Notes under the pieces: generated by a model
Databases searched by the model: none
What the model was told of the DNA's origin: nothing
What the model saw: the letters and a program-made list of their open reading frames with translations, nothing else
Made by a program: the position numbers and the translations under genes
Source: Mesotaenium endlicherianum
Taxonomy: Eukaryota > Streptophyta > Zygnematophyceae > Zygnematales > Mesotaeniaceae
NCBI GenBank assembly: GCA_009602735.1
Contig: WELA01000598.1
Coordinates: 16,878-39,314, forward strand
Reading direction: 5' to 3'
Length of the DNA: 22,437 bases
Part shown: positions 10,501-19,373 of the stretch, in pieces
Position numbering within the stretch: position 1 is the first letter of the stretch
Layout of the letters: every line of letters starts with the position of its first letter

Positions 10501-11213
10501 TGGCACCTCAAGGTGCGCAAACTGCAGCTCTCACTCTCTCTCTCTATCTCCTCCCCTTTCGCTCACTCTTCATCTTTTCCTATCTCGCCCCTGCTCTTCT
10601 TGCACCACACGAAACGCACACACAAAAAAACTGGAGTACACATTCTTTAGGTTGCTGGTCTGGCTTGACCGGCCTGGACGCACATCCCCAGGGCTTGAAA
10701 GGAGGAATCTTCAGATACATACATTATTCGTTTCTTTTTTTGCGCTTGTCTTTTGTTTTCCGCTCCCCTCTCGTTGGCAGGTATCAAAGCAGCTTTCCCG
10801 GTCCAATGATGTTGACTGGTAGTGACGTGTCCCTGCTTATTTCCGTGTGTGTCTGTGTGCTGCCAACTGCTCCGCACAAACAGGCCCTCGAGGAGAAGGA
10901 AGGGTTTGACGTGGACGGCGAGCCTGTGCCCTCCGTGGCGGCGACAACGCCGGGCGCATCTCCGGAGAAGATGAGCCCCTCTGAGGTGCAGGATGCCGTC
11001 GATCAAGATCCTGCCGCCCCCGGCTCCCGCGCGGGCGGCCGGGGCGGCCGCAAGTCCAGGATCCGGCAGGGCCGCATCTTCAAGCGGCTGCAGCTCGCTG
11101 ACCTGGAGGCGCATGCGAAGAAGCTGCGGCAGGCGGCCAGGCTGGCGGAGTACATCACGCTCGGGGCGCTGAGCTGGCACCTATGGCATCTGAGCTGTCA
11201 CCTTGTCTTGTGA
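7510..11213 (+). CDS. LEA-repeat protein with C-terminal TMEM205-like (DUF4149) membrane domain, four exons
   Basis: Exons: 7510-7693, 8294-10512, 10781-10810, 10884-11213; about 920 aa. Residues 1-31 are a hydrophobic signal or anchor (MALIIGLAVLLTSLVAAIF). Residues about 188-550 are amphipathic helical repeats rich in Ala, Gly, Glu, Arg and His (AGHSVAEGAQRAKERVEGAA style), typical of LEA_4 and apolipoprotein-like proteins. A Gly/Glu linker follows. Residues about 675-801 match TMEM205/DUF4149: ALRLVHLASFAAAYGTAIWT, then NSFGLYPWHLK like the family's N-x-F-x-L-E-P-x-x-T-K, then LEEKEGF. The C-terminus (LADLEAHAKKLR, LGALSWHLWHL) matches the tail of plant TMEM205-like proteins. Arabidopsis At1g72100 has the same LEA + TMEM205 order. 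LEA domains are linked to desiccation and stress; the TMEM205 role is unknown. Exon 3 is the weak point: donor GAT|GTTGAC keeps frame, but the better-looking TG|GTAGTG at 10819 does not. Confidence 0.85.
10513..10780 (+). other. Intron 2 of LEA-TMEM205 gene, with CT-rich tract
   Basis: The donor AAG|GTGCGC follows the conserved PWHLK; the acceptor TTGGCAG|GTATC ends the intron. A CT dinucleotide run lies at 10534-10545 near the 5' end. Reading through this intron adds low-complexity sequence and then a stop, so an intron is required to reach the conserved C-terminal exon. Confidence 0.75.
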
Positions 11214-11275
11214 GAGAGCGACTGTCGCCCTTCGCGGCGGTGTTTTGTGGCCCAGCTTGTGCAGATTCTCGATCT

Positions 11276-11325
11276 ATGGTCCTTGTGTTCCAATGCTGGT
11301 ATGGTCCTTGTGTTCCAATGCTGGT
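11276..11325. repeat. 25-bp exact tandem duplication in the 3' UTR
   Basis: The 25-bp unit starting ATGGTCCTTGTGTTCCAATG occurs twice back to back (11276-11300 and 11301-11325). It starts 63 bp after the LEA-TMEM205 stop codon. It is likely a slippage duplication and recurs in copy 2. Confidence 0.92.
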
Positions 11326-11635
11326 ATATCAGCTGAAAGGATCTATGCGTGGAGGCCTCTGCGTTTGTTAAGGAGTGTGATGTCTAGGGAATGAATGGAC
11401 TGGCAGCAACCAGCAGGCCGTGAGGGTGCGCATGAGTGGGGATTAGCAGAAAGGGAAAGTGAAGGGACAGAAGGAGAGGAGAGGCTATGTGGGGGCCTTG
11501 ACGACTAGTTAGCTCGTAGCCATGTATCGACATTACGTGGTTTCTCATCCTTGTAGCATGATTGTGTTGCATACCTTCAACCTGAATAGTGCATGCTTTC
11601 GTTTAGTCGTTGCGCGTAGGTGGTACTGCTAGGTG

Positions 11636-11674
11636 GCATGGCCTTGTCCAAGAGTGAGCTGATTAAGGCCATGC
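11636..11674. repeat. Perfect 10-bp inverted repeat, 19-nt loop
   Basis: GCATGGCCTT (11636-11645) and AAGGCCATGC (11665-11674) are exact reverse complements. The stem-loop lies about 420 bp past the LEA-TMEM205 stop, in otherwise unassigned sequence. The stem is too short for a miRNA precursor. Confidence 0.8.
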
Positions 11675-13298
11675 ATGCGTCGACCCTAGAAAGCAAAGTG
11701 GTCTGTCTGACCTCATCGTTCTCAACGTACATGCTCGCTCGCTTGCCATGCCTGCATGTCAGCGGGTGCTCGGTTGTCTACTGTACGGTAGTACGTGGTC
11801 CATAGTTTTGTAGGTTTATACATTGAGGAGATATGGTGATATGCATGATATGGTGCTGTGCAGAGGCTCGACTCTAATGGAAATAATTAGTTAAAAGTTG
11901 CATGAGCTAGTCTTGGTACGTATGAGCACTTTAATCCGTGTATCAGGATCTTAGAGCGCGCATTTGATACACGCTATCCAGCCATATACAGCTAGCTGTG
12001 CCTCACGTGCCAAACGCACCCTTGTTAGCCACGTTTCTGCCTGCTTCGCGTATGCATGGTGTTGGCAGCTGGGGTATGACACAAAAGTTATAGGTATATG
12101 GTCAAAATTGTCACGGACTATATCAATTCTCTGGATAGAGCTGTCAGGCATGGCACAAGCTAGAGTACGAAAGAGATTGCGTGGAGAGAGTTGGTGATAA
12201 CTCCTTCCGCCAACTATTCTTGCAAAAACATGAAATCAGACTACGGTTGCTGAAGTATGTACTTTAAGCTTAAAAAGCCTGCACAACTCTCAAGTCATAT
12301 TTGAGTCGCCCCTGGATAACAAAAATAGGGTACACCTAAGAGCATTAAGAAGAGATGCTGTTATATGGAAGGAGGCTACACGGTGGCACAAGAAGGGGCC
12401 AACATTGCCAGGCCATGCCTGCTTGCTGCTTGACGCAGAGGGATCTACCCTATGGCCATATTGAGGAACTATAAACTCACATACCGCGGTTGTGTCCCGA
12501 AAGAGACCTTTGTGACCAATCATTGCACCGACACTAAACGTTCCCGTGGAGCAACTCTTTGCAGTGCCATGAGTGCACGCTTCTCTGGTCCTTGAGGGCC
12601 TGTGCATAACCTACGCAAGAGGATAGGGGGGTGATTAAATAGGTTGTACTGCAAATTCTACGAGAAAGACCTCTAGGAGCTAGGGAGTATAAATCAATGA
12701 GTGGGTTCATATCCAACATGCTAAAGCACATCGACTTTGTTACTGCGCGCGTCAGCCTCTGCTGCAGAGACTCCATTGGTTTCCCTTGCCCTCGTCGGTC
12801 CAGTCAACACAACCTTGCATGCTCTCATCAACAAGGGCCCAGGACCACAGCTTGTGCTGTCATGCCATCTGGTGTTCGACTGATTGGCCAGCAAACGGCC
12901 GCATGGGTGGGCACAGGACGTTTACAAATGCAGCACGCCTGCAATCTCCAGCTGGCGTCAGACACTCAGCTCGCGGCAGGACCTTCATCTGCAAGGAAGG
13001 ATTCACACATCTAGCCACTCAGAAGAACGCTCTGAGAAAAGCCGGGAGATAAGCGGCCGTCCCACCGCCCCATGCTGTCTGATCTGGACCTCCCTGACAG
13101 GCCTTTCAAGAGCATCGTTTAAGAGGAGAGAAGCGAGGGCAAGGAGAACAGGCGCAACTGCAGATGCCACTGCTCTTGACAGCACGATCCCATTGTTCTG
13201 CCCCTCGGACTGTCTGTTATGATTCCTGTCCTTTTGCTATGACCTTACTATCGTATGCGACGAGGTAACAAAGGTGACCAATCTTATGCTACACAATC

Positions 13299-13303
13299 TT
13301 ACA
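13299..13303 (-). terminator. Possible TGTAA poly(A) signal for the minus-strand gene
   Basis: The minus strand reads TGTAA, the poly(A) signal favoured in many green algae. It lies about 465 nt downstream of the stop codon at 13768-13770. A five-base word is expected by chance and the recognised genes here lack an obvious copy, so this is weak. Confidence 0.25.
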
Positions 13304-13767
13304 GCTACGCGCAAGCTTTCGAGGGCTACATAGTGCATCTTTGAGCCCGTTCAGTGGAGTGCACGGCAGCCGGCAGACAGGTAATAGCATGCGCACGGAT
13401 GAGCTACGAGGACCACGGGGTAACTCTCCACGTCCTCTTACACCGCTCCCTCTTCTCCAAGCACCAGATGCCGCTTCTAAGCTAGGAGCAGCAGATGCCC
13501 CCTGTTGGGCCTGGAGGCACCAACTAAGACAGTGGCCAGTCTCAGAGGGCAGCCCCAAATCTCTCAGCAATCTCAGCCAGGTCAACCCCCTTGCACCTCC
13601 CACCAGGCACCAGGCCCCGGCATCAGGCGCAAGCCACACCCACAGCAGCCCAAAGGATTGCGCAGTAGGGCCTTCTTCAAGCAGCACAGGGCAGGTCTGG
13701 GAGGGGCGGGGGGGACGCACTGGGGTGGTAATCTCGAGCGCCGCTCGCCACCCGGCTCCCCCGGGGC

Positions 13768-13871
13768 CTATCGGCGGCCGCCAATGCCGCCGCCCGAGAG
13801 CTCCACGTCCGTGAAGTCGTTGTCGTTGTTGTGGGATCCGTGCCCGTTGAATCGCTCGTACGGCGTGCGCG
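13768..13871 (-). CDS. Last exon of an unidentified minus-strand gene
   Basis: After an acceptor-like GGAAAGCAG (13880-13872) the minus strand encodes 33 residues and a TAG: RTPYERFNGHG, then SHNNDNDFTDVELSG, then GGIGGRR. The polar, Asn/Asp-rich, non-repetitive character and GC-rich codons look like a real C-terminal tail, possibly of a membrane or trafficking protein, but I do not recognise the family. The frame stays open further upstream (MATTRVGGGG...), so the exon could be longer. Other exons would be at higher coordinates, beyond the contig break at 14277, and none is convincing between 13880 and 14277. Confidence 0.4.
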
Positions 13872-14277
13872 CTGCTTTCCCCCCCCCTCCAACGCGCGTT
13901 GTTGCCATTTGTTCAATCAGCACATACAAGAGCATGGCAGCACCTCTTGTACGTAGCGAGAGCAGGAGCGGGAGCAGGAGCATGAACACACACAAAGGCT
14001 TGGCAGAGCAAGCACACGAACAGAAGCACCGCACTTGCACCCCCACATCGCCCGCAGCGACATGCCCCAACATTTGCGAATATGCATTAAGGCAGGTATG
14101 GGCTCACAATCCAGATGCAGCAGCACCTATTAGGGGCATCGGCAGGCCTGTACCTCAGAAGAAGAGAAAAAAAACAATTCCAAAAAAAATAAAATTTGGC
14201 AGCCAATGACGCTTCCAGTCATTGTGTGAGCTGAACCTCGCCCACGGGGTGGGGTGGGGTAGGGGAGTGGGGGGAGA
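13872..14277 (-). other. Probable intron sequence up to the contig break
   Basis: The sequence is mostly simple: a poly-C run on the + strand (13879-13887), GAGCGGGAGCAGGAGC-type repeats (about 13960-13982), an A-rich stretch (about 14161-14192) and a G-rich end. The + strand frame over 13505-14209 is low complexity and not credible as a gene. Confidence 0.4.
14246..14274 (+). repeat. G-quadruplex-prone tract at the contig break
   Basis: Five G runs (4, 4, 4, 4 and 6) are separated by loops of one to three bases, ending three bases before the N at 14278. Such tracts commonly cause sequencing drop-out. The same tract ends the window at 22406-22434. Confidence 0.85.
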
Positions 14278-14278
14278 N
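14278..14278. other. Single N: assembly junction between the two copies
   Basis: This is the only ambiguous base in the window. It lies exactly between the end of the copy 1 unit (14277) and the start of copy 2 (14279 = unit base 6119). A one-base N is a plausible scaffold-join placeholder or an uncalled junction base. Confidence 0.95.
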
Positions 14279-14546
14279 CGAGTTCCTCGTGCCCGTTTTG
14301 TATACTACTCCACGCTTCGTCGCGATCTAAAATAATAGCCATGTGCAGAGGGCGTTTCTTTTGTAGATACTCCTGTACCAGAAATTGCTTCTTTCGCCAT
14401 TTAGATGATATTTGGTTTCTGATTAGAAAACTAAATGTGATTGGATTGAAGGACAGAATCGTCTTCCTTAAGCTAATGCCCAGATGATATAATAGGTGAA
14501 CGACTTGCAGGAGGAAATAGGCAAAGAACGAAGGAAGCTTAAACAT
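14279..14546 (-). pseudogene. NUS1: Truncated NUS1 exon 1 (copy 2)
   Basis: The copy 2 start codon is at 14546. The frame runs through the N-terminal anchor and the RPLHMAIIL block to NGHEEL, then hits the N and unrelated sequence. The VHDAEG motif, the donor and exons 2-4 are absent, so nothing functional can be made from this copy. If the junction is an assembly artefact, this is simply a second view of the intact gene. Confidence 0.9.
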
Positions 14547-15669
14547 GACACTATAGTTTAAGTGAGCTTCGTAAGATGAACGAGGACAAGCAGCGATGGT
14601 CCCCTGAAGGCATAATCTGAGCTTAATCAATGTGCGTATATACAGTTGAACAGCTACATGTACGTATGCACGTCGATCTGTTGTTGTAGAAACAGACCTG
14701 CGATCTATAAACTTTCGAGTTCTTGCCTTCTGATTTAGCGTTCAAGTCCGTTAATTTGAAGTCCGGGCTTTTAGTACATGCGCGTTCATGCAACTGACAG
14801 GACCGTGGAACAAGACCAGGCAAGACCAGACAAGACCCTGGGCAAGGCCTGACTGGAAATGACCTGAGAATGACCAGCAAAATTACACACGAGAGTTAGA
14901 CGTTGCCCGGCAGTTTTCGGAACGTCTTGAAGCTTGCCGTCGAGAGCTAAACCGATGAGGACAAAATGTGGACAACTACGATGCGCAGATTACGATGCGC
15001 AGATTACGATTCGCAAATTGGCCAGATGACGCAGATGACTGCCTCGTTTTTTGGTACCGATCACTTTTAAGTACCGCGTTTTATTCAAGTGGTACCTGCA
15101 TGTACTATGTCGCATTTCGGGTGCTTCGGGTACTATGGGGCCGAAACAGCATGCCAAATGGCAACACATGGAGCTCGTAAGCAGAGACCTCATGGGGACC
15201 TGTGCAATTTCAAGTGGCTCTTCAAACGGCAAGCTGCAGGCTTTCCACGTGTCTTATGCCTCATCATTAAGCTTCAGCAAATGCTGACGAGTGTTTCTCC
15301 AACGAGGCAGCATAATTTTGCATGGTGCCAGCTTTTTCTCTTTGCCTTTGGAACTAGAAAATGAAGACGAAAGATAGCGCCAGCCAGCCCTCTAGTGCAA
15401 GGATATTTCTTCCTGCTTACACTCATCTACCACTCGAAAGAAAGCTTAAGAGAGGAGTCGAAAGACTTGAAGACGATAGTTCGAAGGGCTGGGACGCGAG
15501 GATAATGTTGCGGTGACATTGATTGCTAATAAGTTTTTCACCAGGAAGTAAAATGATGGTCTGAAGGGGTGTAGAGGCCCCGTAGGATTGAAAAGTTAAA
15601 CGACCTTCTTTTCAGAAAACCATACTATAATACTGGTTATTGTCAGTCGTTTGAAGTGAAGGAAGAGTT
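14547..15669. promoter_or_regulatory. Divergent upstream region, copy 2
   Basis: Repeat of 6387-7509, including the 10-bp (14811-14840) and 14-bp (14978-15019) repeat clusters and the TATA-like element (15625-15631). Confidence 0.55.
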
Positions 15670-18600
15670 ATGGCTCTTATCATAGGATTAGCTGTACTCC
15701 TTACGAGTCTCGTGGCTGCTATATTCATGGCTCCCGAACCACTCGTTATCCTTTTCCCAGGCTCTGGGAACCGTATGCTTGCAGGCATGTCTTATAAGGA
15801 CCGGAATACGGGAAAGCCCTACGAGAAGAGTTCTGGAAGCCCATACGATGAAGGTACTGACGTTCACTATTATCGTTCAGTTCATTACATTTCAATGAAG
15901 CTCTCAACAGGAAACTCTAAATTTAACTAAAACAGGTGTCCTGTATATGTACCCTGTTTTAAGCACTGCGAGTAGAAGATTTATGCCCTAAATTAAGGAT
16001 CCTCGGTTGTAAAGGACCGTATGATTTCTGTACTTCATGTTCCTGTTCTCTTTTCCTACCTTCTCACTGCTGTTTGTCTAGTCTTTAATGAAGAAGAGCC
16101 AGTATGGACTTCTGTTCGTTTTAAACATTCCTTTTAATATTCCAGAGATAGGCACAGTGTGTGTTGGGTAATAGGAACTATGCTTGTCTTCCTACTTTTG
16201 TCTGCTGGATTGTTGATGTTTTTTTCTAATGTGGCAGATTGCCTGGCATTTGAAGAATAAGCAGAGAAACCAGCAGACAACCTGCACAGTGAATAATCGA
16301 AAGAAAGAGATACAAGAGGCGATGCATTTTTGTGCAAGAAAAATACATTTTACTGTATGAAAAGTTTCACGCTCAAAAAAGGACGCGAACGTCCCGTTGC
16401 TGATACTTCTTGGGCTCATCTTGATTCTTGTGTGCTCTTTGATTCTCTTTCAGACATAGCAGGGGCAAAGGGGAAGCTGCCCTTTGTCCCTTCGCTTGCC
16501 GGAGGCAGAGGCAGGGAGGAGGACTCCGAGCCCCACCTGGCAGCAACAGAGGAGATGACAGCTGCCGCACAGTCAGTGCTCGCAGCTATCCGCGCCGCCC
16601 AGGAAGCTGCATTGGCAGGGAAGGAGGATGCCAGGCAGGCGCAGGGGATGCGGGCGTGGCACGAAGGCGAGGCCTCAGGGCAGCAGGACCCGGCCCTCAG
16701 AGAGTGGTCTTCCCAGCTCGTGGACGATGCTAAGTACGGAAGCCCTGAGAGAGAGCTGGCTGAGCTGAAGCTTGCTCACGGGAAAGGCACGCAGCTCCTG
16801 GAGCCGGCAGAGGGAGCCCTCTTTGACGTGAGCGGGGCTGCCAGGGGCGAGGTGGCGGCTGCAGGGCACACGGTGGCGGGAGCCGCCGCCCGGGCCGGGC
16901 ACTCTGCAGTGGAGGGCTTGCAGCGAGCGGGGCACTCGGTGGCAGAGGGAGCGCAGAGGGCCAAGGAGAGGGTGGAGGGCGCGGCTACTAGGGCAGAGGA
17001 ATATGTGGCGGAGGGAGTCCATAGGGTGGGGACCACAGTTGCTGACACAGCAGCCAAGACGCGCGACGCTGCTGTCCACGTGGGCCGCGCGGTCCGCGAC
17101 GCGCCGGTGCGGGCGGGCCAGGCGGTGGTGGGGACCGCGCAGCGTGCGGGCCACGCGACGTACGAGGCGACGGCACACGTGGCGCAGGCGGCAAAGGACC
17201 GCGTGGTGGGGGCTGAGCGCGCGGCGGTTCGGACGGCTGAGGAGGCGTGGGAGAGAGTCGCAGACGCAGCTAGGGCTGCAGAAGAGAGCATCGAGAGGGC
17301 CGCCAACCTCATGCCCGGCAAGGTGAGGGGCGCGGGGGGGAGAGTGGTGGGCCTGGAGGAGGCCGCCCGGAGGAGGGCGGGTGATGCCGCTCACGCCACC
17401 TGGGACGGCGCCAGGCAGACAGCCGACACCGCTCACGAGAACGTCCGGGGCGCCGCCCGCGGCGTGGGGCACGCCGCAGGGGAGGCGGCGCGCGGTGTGG
17501 GGAGGGGCCTCTACGCAGAGGAGGAGGCCGTGCGTCGCGGAATTGCGGGAGCGGGGCACCGGGCTTGGGACGACGCCGTGTGGGCCGAGGAGGCTGCCAG
17601 GCACGGGGTTGGCCGGGCCGGGGAGAGGGTGTGGGAGAAGATGAAGGGCCGCAGCGAGGAGGTGAGGGAGGCTGCGGGAGGGGCGGCCCACAAGGCCTGG
17701 GAGAAGGCCGGCGAGGTGGGGGAGGCTGCGGAGGACCGCGCTGCGTCGGCCGGGCGGGTTGCCTGGGAGACAGCTGGCGATGCGGAGGAGGCTCTGGAGG
17801 AGAAGCTGGTGCGGCTTGGGTACAAGGCCAGAGATGGCGCGGCTGGGGCCGTGGCTGGAGCCGCGGCCGGGGCGAGGGCTGGGGTCGGGAGGGCTGCTGA
17901 TATTGCGGGAGGCTGGAAGCAGGGGCAGGGGGGAGGTGCGGGGCCTTCGACGAGGGACTCGAGGATCTATCGCCTTCTGGACAGCATCTCGGAGGCGGCT
18001 GCCACGCACGCCGCCGCCCAGTTTGCCGCCCAGAATCCGCACATCGGCACGCCTGAGCGTCGCGAGGAGAAGCTCTCGGGGCTGCTGTCGTTGCTGAGAG
18101 GGGAAAGCTCCGGGGCTGCAGGGAAAGGGCAGGGGCTGGGACTGGGGCTGGGGGAGGACGAGGAGGGCGAGGGAGAGGGCCTGCTGACACGAGGCAGGGC
18201 TGGAGAGAAGAGGTCCAAATTTCACGGCCCACACGATGCGGACTTTGAAGGCATGCAGCGGCCCGACCACTTCGAGTGGCGGTACCTGTGGCTGAGCGCG
18301 CTGCGGCTGGTCCACCTGGCGAGCTTCGCGGCGGCCTACGGAACGGCCATCTGGACGGTCCTGGTGCTGCCACACGCGCTCCACAAGCTGTGGCGTGCGA
18401 GATTCCAGCTGGTGGCACCTGTCAGCCCCTCGCTCCTCCCCCCGAGCCCCCAGGAGGCTGTCAGCGGGCTGGCGCAGCCCCTCGTGAGGAATCTTCTGCA
18501 GGCCTCCTATTGGCTGCTGGGGCCCTCGCTGGTGCTCTGCGTGGCCACGTTTGCGCGCATCCACCCCCCCTGGCGTGCTGGCGACTCGGAGGCGTGGCAT

Positions 18601-19373
18601 GTGGCGCCGCTGGTGGTGGCGCTCGCGGCGGCGGCCGCCAACAGCTTCGGCCTCTACCCCTGGCACCTCAAGGTGCGCAAACTGCAGCTCTCACTCTCTC
18701 TCTCTATCTCCTCCCCTTTCGCTCACTCTTCATCTTTTCCTATCTCGCCCCTGCTCTTCTTGCACCACACGAAACGCACACACAAAAAAACTGGAGTACA
18801 CATTCTTTAGGTTGCTGGTCTGGCTTGACCGGCCTGGACGCACATCCCCAGGGCTTGAAAGGAGGAATCTTCAGATACATACATTATTCGTTTCTTTTTT
18901 TGCGCTTGTCTTTTGTTTTCCGCTCCCCTCTCGTTGGCAGGTATCAAAGCAGCTTTCCCGGTCCAATGATGTTGACTGGTAGTGACGTGTCCCTGCTTAT
19001 TTCCGTGTGTGTCTGTGTGCTGCCAACTGCTCCGCACAAACAGGCCCTCGAGGAGAAGGAAGGGTTTGACGTGGACGGCGAGCCTGTGCCCTCCGTGGCG
19101 GCGACAACGCCGGGCGCATCTCCGGAGAAGATGAGCCCCTCTGAGGTGCAGGATGCCGTCGATCAAGATCCTGCCGCCCCCGGCTCCCGCGCGGGCGGCC
19201 GGGGCGGCCGCAAGTCCAGGATCCGGCAGGGCCGCATCTTCAAGCGGCTGCAGCTCGCTGACCTGGAGGCGCATGCGAAGAAGCTGCGGCAGGCGGCCAG
19301 GCTGGCGGAGTACATCACGCTCGGGGCGCTGAGCTGGCACCTATGGCATCTGAGCTGTCACCTTGTCTTGTGA
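15670..19373 (+). CDS. LEA-TMEM205 gene, copy 2
   Basis: Same gene as 7510-11213, with exons at 15670-15853, 16454-18672, 18941-18970 and 19044-19373, and no difference seen in the encoded protein. Unlike NUS1 it is whole in both copies, so a naive gene count would report two paralogues. The lack of any synonymous or intronic change argues that they are one locus seen twice. Confidence 0.85.

Larger units (their letters stand above)
11214..13767. other. Spacer and probable 3' UTRs; no gene recognised
   Basis: 2.55 kb between the LEA-TMEM205 stop (+) and the stop of the unidentified minus-strand gene. The first few hundred bases are probably the 3' UTR of the + gene. About 11,500-13,200 is AT-richer, with scattered overlapping 60-110 codon frames on both strands that show no family resemblance. 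About 13,300-13,767 is GC-rich and open on both strands, most simply the 3' UTR of the minus-strand gene. Confidence 0.5.
6119..14277. repeat. 8,159-bp duplicated block, copy 1
   Basis: This block reappears at 14279-22437 with constant offset 8,160. Rows compared across UTRs, introns, exons and spacers are the same, and all long reading frames recur at the same offset with the same translation. It starts inside NUS1 exon 1 and ends in a G-rich tract directly before a single N. It contains the start of NUS1, the whole LEA-TMEM205 gene, and the last exon of an unidentified minus-strand gene. Copy 1 is continuous with unique sequence on its left, so its gene models are the ones to trust. Confidence 0.97.

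Noticed and set aside
8515-10506. 663-codon open frame on the minus strand (and its copy at 16675-18666), plus a 369-codon frame in a third register
   Set aside because: They are antisense to the GC-rich LEA repeat exon, whose codon bias removes stops from other frames. The translations are Pro/Arg/Ser-rich low complexity, whereas the + frame has clear LEA and TMEM205 features and splice-consistent ends.
13505-14209. 234-codon + strand frame ending in a Lys-rich tail (and copy at 21665-22369)
   Set aside because: Pro/Ser/Arg low-complexity sequence, overlapped by open frames on the opposite strand, with a Lys-rich end that only reflects an A-rich tract. No splice context or family match.
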